Shown: positions 1 through 7,278, counted from the first letter of the stretch. The stretch: 34,839 nucleotides of DNA from Dehalococcoidia bacterium (GCA_004376105.1 SOKA01000037.1:1-34839); one strand, 5' to 3'. Made by a program: numbers and translations. The notes: a model not told the origin generated them from the letters alone.

Positions 1-464
1 TACATAACAGCCAGTAATACGGCGCTATCTTCACAATCACCATAACCAACCCCATCTTGGTCAATAGTAGTAGCCAGCTCATCGGCATTTTGGGCAAACT
101 CTTCATGCTTAAACTGGTCTATATCAGAAGTATACCTTACCCTATCCCGGACAAAGCGAAATACTGCTTCCGCCCTCTGTATTTTGTCCGGGTTTTTGGC
201 GGCAATTTGCTCACCTAAGCTGTAGGCTAGAGCAGCTTCTTTCCCCAGGCTCTCGTAGGCTATGACCGGACGGAAGGTCGTCTTAGTTAGTTGATAAAAA
301 CCATCTTCACCAAGGGCGCTGGTTCTACATATTTCCCAGTTATCAAAAACTTCACCATTTATCTCGTGGAAACCGGCTGATGGAGTTGCCGATGCATAAC
401 TAGTAACGGCTAACCCAGCTACCAATACCAATATTAAGCCTAGTAAAATTTTAGTCCTGTTCAT
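1..464 (-). CDS. Exported transglutaminase-like protein, 3' end outside window
   Basis: The reverse strand reads from an ATG at 464 to the left edge with no stop, giving 154 residues of an incomplete protein. It opens with MNRTK, a hydrophobic stretch of about 17 residues and an Ala-Ser-Ala-type cleavage region near residue 26, so it is probably secreted. Just before the window edge is GYGDCEDSAVLLAVM, which resembles the GDCED motif around the catalytic Cys of bacterial transglutaminase-like cysteine peptidases. The His and Asp of the triad would lie outside the window. The ATG follows the DUF350 stop codon by only 4 bases, so the two genes are probably co-transcribed and translationally coupled. 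Family call is fairly sure; substrate is unknown. Confidence 0.75.
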   Translation of the reverse strand, partial: MNRTKILLGLILVLVAGLAVTSYASATPSAGFHEINGEVFDNWEICRTSALGEDGFYQLTKTTFRPVIAYESLGKEAALAYSLGEQIAAKNPDKIQRAEAVFRFVRDRVRYTSDIDQFKHEEFAQNADELATTIDQDGVGYGDCEDSAVLLAVM

Positions 465-468
465 ACTC

Positions 469-954
469 TCAAAATGGTGTTGTTAATGCGGCATGGAGTA
501 TTAAGCCAAAGAAAATGAGGTAGCCAAAGACGTAGATACCTACTGCCACAGGACTTTTGTTGATGCTTATAAATGGTATTTTGGGTGTCAGTTTATCCAC
601 AATGCGCAGCAACGCTATTCCAATTCCCAGACTTATGGCAAAGCTTATTGCGGCTAACCCCCAGGTTCTAAAATCAAAGATATAGCCTACTATGGAGCCA
701 CCGATCGCAGTGTATGCAGTAGCAGCTCCATGGATGACAAGACCAACCAGGATGAAAAAACCAGCAATGAATAGCCCGGTAGCAATGGGGCTTTCTCCAA
801 TACGCTGGCGCTCATGAATATGAGGGGTAAGGGCATCTAGTGCCCTAATCCCAAGCCAGGCAAGGAGAGTGCAGATGAAGACGAGCACTATAATTCTGGC
901 TAGCCATATCAAAACAGTTAACCAGAAAGGGAGGGCTAAACCTAGCTCAGGCAT
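469..954 (-). CDS. DUF350 family membrane protein with internal duplication
   Basis: A 161-residue, very hydrophobic protein with about four or five membrane segments. Two related halves are visible. Residues about 38-76 carry ALDALTP...SPIATGLFIAGFFILVGLVIHGA; residues about 117-157 carry IVDKLTP...SPVAVGIYVFGYLIFFGLILHAA. This tandem repeat is typical of DUF350 (YjfL-like) proteins, whose function is not established. A GGAAGG ribosome site lies 6 bases before the ATG. It is upstream of and almost touching the exported transglutaminase-like gene, suggesting a joint envelope role, which is inference only. Confidence 0.7.
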   Translation of the reverse strand: MPELGLALPFWLTVLIWLARIIVLVFICTLLAWLGIRALDALTPHIHERQRIGESPIATGLFIAGFFILVGLVIHGAATAYTAIGGSIVGYIFDFRTWGLAAISFAISLGIGIALLRIVDKLTPKIPFISINKSPVAVGIYVFGYLIFFGLILHAALTTPF

Positions 955-1054
955 AAAGTACCTTCCATATTGTCATTGTCTATATTAGGTTAGCTGTAAT
1001 AGGGTGATAAAAGCAGGGACATTAAATGGAACTAAGTTTTTATTTAATAACCCT

Positions 1055-1083
1055 AGTATATCCCTTTCCCTTGACTAAGACAA
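1055..1083 (-). promoter_or_regulatory. Predicted sigma-70-type promoter for the DUF350/transglutaminase pair
   Basis: On the minus strand TTGTCT (1078-1083) and TATACT (1055-1060) are separated by 17 bases. This would give a leader of about 95 bases before the DUF350 ATG. The -35 overlaps a short inverted repeat CCTTG-N7-CAAGG (plus strand 1069-1085), which could be an operator or chance. Confidence 0.4.
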
Positions 1084-1098
1084 GGTTTTAAGGAATTT

Positions 1099-1737
1099 TT
1101 ATTCTTCCTCCCAGGCATCCTTACCGATAAGGGAGACAAAGCGGCAGCCGCCCAAATTCTGAACTATATTCTTCTTTCTATGCTTGGTGATTTTATATAA
1201 CTCTTGCACATAGCGCGAGCCTACAGGAATCACCAGCCGTCCACCAATTGCTAGTTGAGCCAGAAGGTCAGCTGGCACTCTGGGGGCACCAGCGGTAACC
1301 ATTATAGCGTTATAAGGTGCCCCACTTTGCCAACCCAAGGTCTCCTTAGCCAGGTGGACCTCAATATTGGTATAGCCTAGGCTATCCAATACCCTCTTGG
1401 CTGCCTCAGCCAGAGGTGGCAGGCGCTCGGTGGTAATCACTAACCGGGCTAATTCAGCTAGAATGGCTGCCTGATAGCCACTGCCTGTCCCTACCTCCAG
1501 CACCTTTTCATTGCCAGTAAGTTCTAAAGCCTCAGTCATAAGGGCAATAATAAGTGGCTGTGAAATTGTCTGGTCAAAGCCGATAGGCAATGGCCTATCT
1601 TCATAGGCTAGGTATTGCTCTTCTGGTGGCACAAAACGTTCTCGCGGAATGCGAGCCATAGCTGCTAATACCCGTTCATCTCTAATTTCAGTGCTAAGGT
1701 GCCTAATTAACTCGGCTCTCATTGCTTCAAAGTCCAT
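1099..1737 (-). CDS. pcm: Protein-L-isoaspartate O-methyltransferase
   Basis: This enzyme methylates L-isoaspartyl residues of damaged proteins with S-adenosylmethionine as part of protein repair. The 212-residue product has the family's QTISQP segment near residue 56 and SAM-binding motif I, VLEVGTGSGYQAA, at 79-91. It then has TLGW, PYNAIMVTAGAP and GGRLVIPVG. The usual GDG before TLGW is replaced by AKE (about 130-132), an atypical SAM-pocket edge. The frame stays open to a GTG at 1749, but the GGAG at about 1751-1755 is too close to it; the ATG at 1737 fits better. It is the last gene of the likely xer - small membrane protein - pcm transcript. Confidence 0.9.
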   Translation of the reverse strand: MDFEAMRAELIRHLSTEIRDERVLAAMARIPRERFVPPEEQYLAYEDRPLPIGFDQTISQPLIIALMTEALELTGNEKVLEVGTGSGYQAAILAELARLVITTERLPPLAEAAKRVLDSLGYTNIEVHLAKETLGWQSGAPYNAIMVTAGAPRVPADLLAQLAIGGRLVIPVGSRYVQELYKITKHRKKNIVQNLGGCRFVSLIGKDAWEEE

Positions 1738-1762
1738 GGTGAGCACCACTCCTAGGACGAAA

Positions 1763-2038
1763 TTAAGATAAAACCAAAGCTAGCACTACCAGAGTAACCA
1801 GCATTATCCCGCCTAGAATACCGATTCTTCGCAGCTCAGTAGCTATGTGAGGGTAACGAGCTACAGTCGGGGTTGGTTCCTTTACCGAAGGAGCAGCCAC
1901 CTTGGAGGGGGCAGCCGGCTCATAGGTTTGAGCAACGGCTTGCTGTTGAGTAGCTGTGGCGGTAGAGATTTGCTTTCTTTTTCTTTTTTTACTTTGGGGT
2001 AAATGCTTTCCCCGGCGACGTCGTGATTTACTAGCCAT
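1763..2038 (-). CDS. Small basic tail-anchored membrane protein, unknown
   Basis: A 91-residue protein not matched to a named family. The first 24 residues are extremely rich in Arg and Lys (SRRRRGKHLPQSKKRKRKQ). A Gln/Ala/Pro/Thr-rich linker follows, then one hydrophobic helix at about 71-91 (RIGILGGIMLVTLVVLALVLS) that runs to the C-terminus. The basic head would be cytoplasmic and could contact nucleic acid, ribosomes or lipid head groups. It begins 14 bases after the recombinase stop and ends just before pcm, so it is probably in the same transcript. Coding is supported by the tight packing between two real genes. Confidence 0.65.
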   Translation of the reverse strand: MASKSRRRRGKHLPQSKKRKRKQISTATATQQQAVAQTYEPAAPSKVAAPSVKEPTPTVARYPHIATELRRIGILGGIMLVTLVVLALVLS

Positions 2039-2052
2039 CTAGAGCCTCCGCA

Positions 2053-2961
2053 TTACTTAGCCCTGGGGTGGGATTTCTCATAGGTGCGTCGGATATGCTC
2101 CGTAGTAAGGTGGGTGTAAACTTGCGTAGTAGAGATGTTAGCGTGACCCAATAATTCCTGGACTGACCTCAGGTCAGCCCCACCACTCAGCATATGAGTA
2201 GCAAAGCTATGTCTCAGGGTATGAGGGGTAATCTCTTTATCCAGCTCGGCTGATTTAGCATAACCTTTTAATATTTGCCAAAGTCCCTGTCTAGTCAGTC
2301 TCTCACCACGGCGGTTAAGAAACAAAGCCTTCTCAGTATCATTATGGGTCAGGCGAGGGCGAGATTCTTTTACATATTCTTCTACTACCAAAGCTGCTTG
2401 TTTATAAATAGGGATAAGCCGCTCTTTATGCCCCTTACCAAAGCAGCGCACATAGCCACCCTCTATATCTATATCACTCACGTTCAAAGATACCAACTCG
2501 CTCACCCTCATGCCACTGGCATATAATAACTCCAGTATTGCCCTATCCCTTTTGGCTTCTGGCGTAGACAGCTTAGTTGGCTGTTCCAACAAGCGGCGAA
2601 CCTGGCTAATTGAGATAGGTTTAGGCAGTGACCTCCCCACTTTAGGTGAATCAACCTTGTGTGAAGGGTTGTCTTTTATGTTGCCTTCAGCCACCATGAA
2701 GTTAAAGAAAGACCTGGCAGCAGCTACCTTGCGGGCTACTGTAGTGGCAGCATAGTTCCTCTGCTTAAGATTAAGCAGATGGCTTAGCATCCCTTGCCGA
2801 TTAAAGCTAGCCCACGAGGTAGTGAAGTCACGCTTGGCAGCTTCTTCCTCAACAAAGCTAGCTAATTGATAGAGGTCATTGCGATAAGCAGCTACTGTGT
2901 TTTCAGAAAAGCCTTTCTCCACAGTAAGATAAGTTAGAAAACTGTTAATATCCTCTTTCAC
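2053..2961 (-). CDS. xerD: Tyrosine recombinase XerC/XerD
   Basis: Site-specific recombinase expected to resolve chromosome dimers at dif. The protein is about 300 residues, normal for XerC/XerD. It has an N-terminal SAM-like core-binding domain (FLTYLTVEKGFSENTVAAY) and a C-terminal catalytic domain. Counting from the first GTG (2964), all catalytic residues are present: R153 (GMRVSEL), K177 (GKGHKER), H248 and R251 (TPHTLRHSFATH), H274 (LLGHANISTTQVYTH) and nucleophile Y283. Two GTG codons sit together at 2964 and 2961; the second gives better spacing from GGAGGAGG. Whether it is XerC, XerD or a lone Xer cannot be decided here. The lack of integron, phage or transposon genes argues for a housekeeping role. 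Confidence 0.9.
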   Translation of the reverse strand: MKEDINSFLTYLTVEKGFSENTVAAYRNDLYQLASFVEEEAAKRDFTTSWASFNRQGMLSHLLNLKQRNYAATTVARKVAAARSFFNFMVAEGNIKDNPSHKVDSPKVGRSLPKPISISQVRRLLEQPTKLSTPEAKRDRAILELLYASGMRVSELVSLNVSDIDIEGGYVRCFGKGHKERLIPIYKQAALVVEEYVKESRPRLTHNDTEKALFLNRRGERLTRQGLWQILKGYAKSAELDKEITPHTLRHSFATHMLSGGADLRSVQELLGHANISTTQVYTHLTTEHIRRTYEKSHPRAK

Positions 2962-2985
2962 CACACCTCCTCCAGCTTTTTATAC

Positions 2986-3014
2986 ATTTTAACATAACTA
3001 AAAAGAAAATTCAG
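2986..3014 (-). promoter_or_regulatory. Predicted extended -10 promoter for xer - pcm transcript
   Basis: The minus strand has TGT-TAAAAT (extended -10, hexamer 2986-2991) and a partial -35, CTGAAT (3009-3014), 17 bases upstream. The predicted start is near 2979, leaving a short leader that contains GGAGGAGG. Confidence 0.4.
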
Positions 3015-3077
3015 CCCGGTAAAGCTTCCTTGATAAACGACCTGGCACATAGAGTTTTTATTAGGTAATTAGGTTTG

Positions 3078-3086
3078 TGCTATACT
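3078..3086 (+). promoter_or_regulatory. Predicted extended -10 promoter
   Basis: TGC-TATACT matches an extended -10 element, 13 bases before the ATG at 3100. Initiation near 3093 would leave only about 7 leader bases, with AAGG immediately before the start. No good -35 is visible. Confidence 0.4.
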
Positions 3087-3099
3087 TAAGTAAAGGTAG

Positions 3100-3861
3100 A
3101 TGAGCAAGTTTATACGTAAGTTAAGTCAGGCTTGGCAGAGTGGGCTCCAGCCTATGGGGTTTAGGGCGGGGCAATCGGGCTCACAAAGGCCCAAAATGCT
3201 GCTCATTGCCAGTTTGGCTCAGGTTAATGTTGATAGCTTGGCTGATTATGTGGCTGGGGCTGATGCTGGGCTGTTACGTATTTCCAAATTGAGCTCGGGA
3301 ACTGAAACCCTTAAAAAAATGTCTCAAGCTGTGCCTGATATTCCCTGGGGTGGGTGGCTAAGAGATATTAGCTGGGGAGAGATGAAGCCGATGAAGATGG
3401 TTGGTTGTGATTTTGTGGTTTTCCCGGCGGCTAATACCTCGTTGGCAATACTTCAAAATAGTGAAGTGGGTAAGATATTAGAGGTAGAGGCATCGCTCAG
3501 TGAAGGTTTGTTGAGGACAATTGATGAGTTACCTGTGGATGCCGTGCTTATCACTGGCGAACAGAAAGAGGATTATTTTCTTACTTGGCAGCATCTAATG
3601 CTCTTTTGGCGCTTTGCCGATTCGTTGGCTAAACCCTTGTTAGTCTCAGTACCATCAAGAGTGATGACTAACGAGCTTCAGGTGCTGTGGGAAGCGGGGG
3701 TGGGTGGTGTGATAGTGGAGGCAGGGGTTGGGGGATTAAAGGAGTTGCGACAGGCGATTGATAAATTAACCTTTCCCCCGCAACGTAGGCGGAGAAAGGC
3801 GGGGGCTTTGCTGCCTCACATTAGTGGTGCGGGGCCGGATGCAGCCACTGAAGAAGAGTAG
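3100..3861 (+). CDS. Protein of unknown function, possible TIM-barrel
   Basis: A 253-residue soluble protein. From about residue 33 it alternates short hydrophobic strands and helices (MLLIASLAQV, GADAGLLRIS, IPWGGWLRDIS, GCDFVVFPA, VDAVLITGE, KPLLVSVPS, AGVGGVIVEAGVGG), the rhythm of a beta/alpha barrel. The final VGGVIVEAGVGGLKELRQAI resembles the phosphate-binding end of such barrels. I cannot assign a family or activity. The N-terminal 30 residues are basic and Gly/Gln-rich, and the C-terminus after a KxRRRRK-type cluster looks disordered. It is a single gene facing away from xer, with its own predicted promoter. AAGG precedes the ATG. Confidence 0.7.
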   Translation: MSKFIRKLSQAWQSGLQPMGFRAGQSGSQRPKMLLIASLAQVNVDSLADYVAGADAGLLRISKLSSGTETLKKMSQAVPDIPWGGWLRDISWGEMKPMKMVGCDFVVFPAANTSLAILQNSEVGKILEVEASLSEGLLRTIDELPVDAVLITGEQKEDYFLTWQHLMLFWRFADSLAKPLLVSVPSRVMTNELQVLWEAGVGGVIVEAGVGGLKELRQAIDKLTFPPQRRRRKAGALLPHISGAGPDAATEEE

Positions 3862-3938
3862 TTTTTGTGCTCACCTCAACTAGTAGCCATCTCAAGCCTA
3901 AGGCTATTGCCGCCGAATTATCAAAAACTCCAGCTAAA

Positions 3939-3978
3939 GGGTAGACCTTTTTGTATTGTCTTTGGTAGACTCCTTTTG
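3939..3978 (+). repeat. Imperfect direct repeat, upstream copy
   Basis: It shares GGGTA-ACC-TTTTGTATT-TTT-GTAGACT with 4047-4085, about 80 percent identical by eye. The upstream copy has no TTGACA in front of it, so it looks like a decayed promoter duplicate or an operator. Confidence 0.5.
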
Positions 3979-4037
3979 AGAATCATAATTGAGAATCGCA
4001 TGGTAATCGCGTCGTTTATAGCTTTTCTGGCCGGGGC

Positions 4038-4066
4038 TTGACAAATGGGTATACCTTTTGTATTAT
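4038..4066 (+). promoter_or_regulatory. Strong sigma-70-type promoter for the degV/plsX operon
   Basis: A perfect -35 TTGACA (4038-4043), a 17-base spacer and TATTAT (4061-4066, five of six). The start is predicted near 4073, giving a leader of about 23 bases with AGGAGG (4085-4090) before the ATG at 4096. It is among the best promoters in the window. Confidence 0.7.
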
Positions 4067-4085
4067 TTTTAGTAGACTATTTTTA
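4047..4085 (+). repeat. Imperfect direct repeat, downstream copy overlapping promoter
   Basis: This is the second copy of the element at 3939-3978. It covers the spacer, the -10 hexamer and the predicted start of the operon promoter. Confidence 0.5.
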
Positions 4086-4095
4086 GGAGGATGGT

Positions 4096-4449
4096 ATGGG
4101 TAAGCTTATCGTTTATAGTTTTAAGATTGAGAAAGAGCAGCTTGATCGTGCCAAGAGGTTTCTTGCCCGCCAGGGAGCACTGCTTCAGGACAGCTTGCGG
4201 GACTTTATTGAGGTCGCTGCTGATTGTGAGCAATGCCTTGAACTACATGAAGAAGAGGCATCAATTAGTGAATTGCAAAGTGCCTTCGCTACCCTTCTTG
4301 CCAAATCCAAGGATGCATGGTATCTGAATAGCCTTCTTCAGGAAGCGGTGATGAAGATAGCAAAGATGAGTAAAGTGCCTCTAGATTTTATTATGAATGT
4401 GCTGGGCGAGGCACGACGAGTTAAGCCGGTAGTGGTGCGCAGGATGTAG
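4096..4449 (+). CDS. Protein of unknown function, 117 residues
   Basis: I do not recognise a family. The product is mostly helical and charged, with no membrane segment: MGKLIVYSFKIEKEQL, then DRAKRFLARQGALLQDSLRDFIEVA, a Cys pair at DCEQCLE (Cys about 54 and 57) and a Val/Arg-rich end VVVRRM. A single C-x2-C is not enough to claim a metal site. It has an AGGAGG ribosome site 5 bases before ATG and sits directly behind the strong promoter. It is the first gene of the run degV, plsX, degV, degV, so it could be a regulator or accessory protein of fatty-acid handling; that is inferred from position only. Confidence 0.65.
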   Translation: MGKLIVYSFKIEKEQLDRAKRFLARQGALLQDSLRDFIEVAADCEQCLELHEEEASISELQSAFATLLAKSKDAWYLNSLLQEAVMKIAKMSKVPLDFIMNVLGEARRVKPVVVRRM

Positions 4450-4505
4450 CCATTCCTGCAGGATAGCAAGTAACTAGAGCACGTTTTTAGTAGAGAAGGT
4501 TAATT

Positions 4506-5186
4506 ATGGGGAAAGTAGCCATTAGTGCTGATTCTGTTTCCCTGACTCCAGAAAAGGCAAGGGAATATGGTTTTACCATGATTCCCTTGCCTATTATTAT
4601 GGGTGGTAAACAGTATCTGGATACAGAGATAAATATGGATGAGCTTTATGCCCGATTGGATACCAAGGAGAACCTGCCTAAGACCTCGACGGCTAATGTG
4701 GAGGAATTTTTGCGGTTTTTTGCTGAGCTCAGCCAGAAGGCAGAGGCTATCTTTCATATCTGTATGTCCTCAGTTTTTAGCCCCCAATATAATAACGCTT
4801 TAAAAGCTAAGGAACTGGCTGGTGAAAAATTACCGGGGACAAGGATTGAGGTGGCTGATTCACGCACAATAGGGATAGGGGTTCACTTCCTTTTCTATTA
4901 CGACAAGGGAGGCAGAGTATTTGAGGCTCGCACCTGGGCTGAAGCCGAGTCAGCAAGCAGCTTTAGGTCTATCGTTGAAGTTGACGCTTCCACGGGGGGA
5001 ACGGTGAAGCCCGTAGCCAGGGCTAAGACCGTAGCCCAGATAATGGATAAGCTGGTTGAGATAACCAAAGAAAGGGCTAACGGCAACAAGTTGTGTGCTG
5101 TCATCGGTCATACCAGAGTCCCTGACCGGGCTGAGAAGCTGAATGGTAAAGGGCTTATTGACTATACCTTCTCCACTAGGGCTTGA
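4506..5186 (+). CDS. DegV/FakB-family protein, shortened by two in-frame deletions
   Basis: DegV/FakB proteins bind a fatty acid and present it to the kinase FakA. This 226-residue copy aligns along its length with the 288-residue paralogue at 6206 but lacks two blocks. About 37 residues are missing after residue 126 (DSRTIGIGV joins directly to HFLFYYDKGGRV). About 26 are missing near the end (AEKL joins to NGKGLIDY), the second being where FakB proteins carry their C-terminal His/Gly ligand loop. The frame is open, the ribosome site GAAGG is normal and the GGR motif is kept. The last residues (STRA) are encoded in sequence that matches the 3' flank of the third degV copy. It is either a specialised short form or a decaying duplicate; I favour decay. 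Confidence 0.7.
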   Translation: MGKVAISADSVSLTPEKAREYGFTMIPLPIIMGGKQYLDTEINMDELYARLDTKENLPKTSTANVEEFLRFFAELSQKAEAIFHICMSSVFSPQYNNALKAKELAGEKLPGTRIEVADSRTIGIGVHFLFYYDKGGRVFEARTWAEAESASSFRSIVEVDASTGGTVKPVARAKTVAQIMDKLVEITKERANGNKLCAVIGHTRVPDRAEKLNGKGLIDYTFSTRA

Positions 5187-5209
5187 TTAGGCTAGTTGTT
5201 TGCGACAAT
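5178..5209 (+). repeat. Shared 3' flank of degV copies 1 and 3, first copy
   Basis: The pattern AGGGCTTGATTAGGCTAGTT then GTTTGCGACAAT recurs at 8218-8246 with a few changes and a 3-base gap. It supports duplication of the degV unit with its downstream DNA. The stop codon of the shortened degV lies inside it. Confidence 0.55.
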
Positions 5210-5242
5210 TAAGCTCTGTTTATCATCCGAAGGAGGTATCTC

Positions 5243-6193
5243 ATGGTCAGAGCTGACCAGAGGATAAGGATAGTGGTAGATGCTATGGGTGGTGATTATG
5301 CCCCTAGCGAGATAGTTAAGGGTGCGGTCTTGGCTGCGGAGAAAACTGACGTAGAGGTCGCCTTAGTTGGCCCTACAGATATCGTGGAAGCAGAGCTGGC
5401 TAAGTATGATGCCTCTCATTTACCCATTGGCTGTATCAGGGCTGATGAATTTATCAAAGAGGGTGAAAATCCGGCTCTAGCTGTGCGCCGCAAGCCTAAT
5501 GCCTCTATAGCGGTGGCGGCAAAGATGATGAAAGAAGGGGAGGCGGAGGGCTTAATTAGTGCCGGTCCTACAGGAGCAATAGTCGCCAGTGCCATCCAGT
5601 ATCTGGGTATGATGGAAGGGATAGAGCGTCCAGTAATCGGTGGGGCTATCTTTGATCCGGCTCCTAATACGGTAGTTTTTGATTGCGGGGTTAATATTGA
5701 TTGTAAGCCATATCACCTGTTAACCTTCGCCGTTGTCGGTTCTGTCTACTGTAAAAAGCTGTTGAATATCACTAATCCCACCATAGGTCTATTAAACATC
5801 GGCGCCGAGGAGAGTAAGGGTAATCAACTGACGAAGGAAACCTATCGTCTGCTACAGAGAAGCGGTTTGAATTTCATTGGCAACATAGAGGGCAACCAAA
5901 TCATGAGCGGGCGAGCCAATGTCCTTGTCTGTGATGCTTTTGTCGGTAATATACTGTTTAAGTTCGTTGAATCATTAGGCTTATTTAAAGACTCAGCCGG
6001 AAGGGACGAAAAACGTGACCTGGGTGGTGGTCTCATCTGGGGGGTTAATGGCATTGTCCGGAAGTTACACGGGTCTAGCCGAGCTCCTCATGTGGCGGTA
6101 AAGATAAATCATGTCAAGCAGGCGGTTGAAGTCGACCTGATAGGTGCCATCAAATCAGAGTTAACTACCATTATAAAGGAAATCAAATTATAA
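5243..6193 (+). CDS. plsX: Phosphate acyltransferase PlsX
   Basis: PlsX interconverts acyl-ACP and acyl-phosphate, the acyl donor for PlsY at 30810. The 316-residue product starts RIVVDAMGGDYAPSEIVKGA and keeps the family landmarks: ALAVRRKPNASIAVAAKMM, SAGPTGAIVASA (usually SAGNTGA), FDCGVNIDCKPYHLLTFA, IGLLNIGAEESKGNQLTKE, NFIGNIEGNQIMSGRANVLVCDAFVGNILFK. The start has AAGGAGG 8 bases upstream. It lies between two FakB-like genes and 12 bases from the second, which fits FakB-derived acyl-phosphate feeding PlsX. The Asn-to-Pro change in the SAG-TGA motif and the short C-terminal region are mild departures. Confidence 0.93.
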   Translation: MVRADQRIRIVVDAMGGDYAPSEIVKGAVLAAEKTDVEVALVGPTDIVEAELAKYDASHLPIGCIRADEFIKEGENPALAVRRKPNASIAVAAKMMKEGEAEGLISAGPTGAIVASAIQYLGMMEGIERPVIGGAIFDPAPNTVVFDCGVNIDCKPYHLLTFAVVGSVYCKKLLNITNPTIGLLNIGAEESKGNQLTKETYRLLQRSGLNFIGNIEGNQIMSGRANVLVCDAFVGNILFKFVESLGLFKDSAGRDEKRDLGGGLIWGVNGIVRKLHGSSRAPHVAVKINHVKQAVEVDLIGAIKSELTTIIKEIKL

Positions 6194-6205
6194 AAGGGGG
6201 TTAAT

Positions 6206-7072
6206 ATGAGAGAAGTAGCTATTATAGCCGAGAGTGTTGCTACCATAACACCAGAGGTAGCCCAAAAATATGACATCTCAGTGGTGCCCTTCCATATTAT
6301 AATGGATGGCAAGGACTATATAGAAACGGAGATAGATAAGGAACAGCTTTTTGCCCGACTTAGGAGTAAGGAAAACCTACCCACCACCTCACCTCCCTCT
6401 CCCGGAGAGTTCTTGGAATCCTTCACGAGGGCAAGCCAGCAGGCAAAGGCTATCTTAGTTGTTACCCTGACCTCTAGCTATTCCCAAGCCTATAATTCGG
6501 CACTAAACGCTAAAAAGTTGGCTCAGGAGCAATTACCCAACACCACCATTGAGGTATTGGACTCTCAGACTGTTGTCGGCGCCGAGATGCTTATTACCAT
6601 TGAGGCGGCAAAGGCAGCCAACGAAGGTAAAAGCCTCCCTGAAGTGACTGAAGTTGCCAATAAGATAAAGCAGCGTGTTTCCGAGTTTGCCCTGCGACCA
6701 TCTCTCTTTCACTTTGAGCACTACGGGAGAACGGGTAAGGCTAAAGGCTGGGCTAAGTCGGCAATCTCCACAGTAACCGTTCTAGAGACAGACGCCGCCA
6801 CTGGCGGTGCCGCCAAACCTGTATTAAGAGACAGAAAGCCAGCTAAGGCAGTAGAAGCTACGCTTGACCTCATAGAGGAAAGGACTAAAGGGAAGAGGTT
6901 GATTGCTGCCATAACCCATGTCAGTGTCCCTGATGAAGCTGAGAGGATAAAAAAGAAGCTATTGTCCCGGTTTAACCTAGCTGATGAAATTTATGTTTGC
7001 GAAATGCCCCCCATTGGTGCTGTTTTAAACGGAGAGGGCATAGTTGACATCGGATTCTACGCCGAGGATTGA
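6206..7072 (+). CDS. DegV/FakB-family fatty-acid-binding protein (copy 2)
   Basis: A full-length DegV protein of 288 residues. Domain 1 has the AESVATITPE opening, IIMDGKDYIETEI, the LPTTSPPSPGEFL segment equivalent to the TSQPS motif, and TLTSSYSQAYNSA. Domain 2 has EVLDSQTVVGAEM, the EHYGRTGKAKGW Arg motif and DAATGGAAKPVLRDRKPAKA. The C-terminal ligand loop is PPIGAVLNGEGIVDIGF instead of the usual HTGPG. In Firmicutes such proteins deliver exogenous or recycled fatty acid to FakA. The gene follows plsX by 12 bases with an AAAGGGGG ribosome site. The altered loop suggests a different acyl-chain preference, which is inference. FakA is not in the window. Confidence 0.88.
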   Translation: MREVAIIAESVATITPEVAQKYDISVVPFHIIMDGKDYIETEIDKEQLFARLRSKENLPTTSPPSPGEFLESFTRASQQAKAILVVTLTSSYSQAYNSALNAKKLAQEQLPNTTIEVLDSQTVVGAEMLITIEAAKAANEGKSLPEVTEVANKIKQRVSEFALRPSLFHFEHYGRTGKAKGWAKSAISTVTVLETDAATGGAAKPVLRDRKPAKAVEATLDLIEERTKGKRLIAAITHVSVPDEAERIKKKLLSRFNLADEIYVCEMPPIGAVLNGEGIVDIGFYAED

Positions 7073-7090
7073 CCTGCCGCTAGGAGGTGA

Positions 7091-7181
7091 ACCTCTCCTT
7101 CAAAGGAGAGGGGGAGATATTAAAAAAGAGGGGCTTCGCCCCCCTTAGACAACCCCTTACCAAGGGGAAGGACAAAAAGGG
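7091..7181 (+). repeat. Dispersed palindromic repeat, copy A
   Basis: Three adjacent hairpins: CCTCTCCTT-CA-AAGGAGAGG (7092-7111), GAGGGGC-TTC-GCCCC (7128-7142), CCCCTT-ACC-AAGGGG (7153-7167). The first two match copies B (23573-23672) and C (33692-33774). This copy lacks the left arm ACCTCACCCCCTT seen in B and C but has an extra right hairpin. It sits in the spacer between degV copies 2 and 3. Confidence 0.8.
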
Positions 7182-7197
7182 GGTTGAATTGGCAGTG

Positions 7198-7278
7198 ATG
7201 AAAGCATTTTTAGGTGTAGCCTACGCTCTGGGGTTCTTTTTCCGTATATTGTGGTCGGTTATAGTCAGACGTCGGTAA
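7198..7278 (+). CDS. Possible 26-residue hydrophobic peptide
   Basis: ATG at 7198 opens MKAFLGVAYALGFFFRILWS followed by VIVRRR and a stop, a plausible single membrane helix with a basic cytoplasmic end. The longer frame from 7087 runs through the palindromic repeat and is not credible as protein. The ribosome site is weak (GGGGG about 14 bases upstream). It lies in the spacer before the third degV. Could be chance. Confidence 0.25.
   Translation: MKAFLGVAYALGFFFRILWSVIVRRR

Larger units (their letters stand above)
3862..4095 (+). other. Intergenic region with promoter and direct repeats
   Basis: This 234-base gap holds no convincing gene. It contains two imperfect copies of a 40-base element, two copies of TTGAGAATC (3976-3984 and 3990-3998) and a strong promoter, all described separately. 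Confidence 0.6.

Noticed and set aside
7087-7197. N-terminal half of a 63-residue open frame
   Set aside because: It reads straight through the three hairpins of repeat A; only the hydrophobic end from 7198 could be a peptide.
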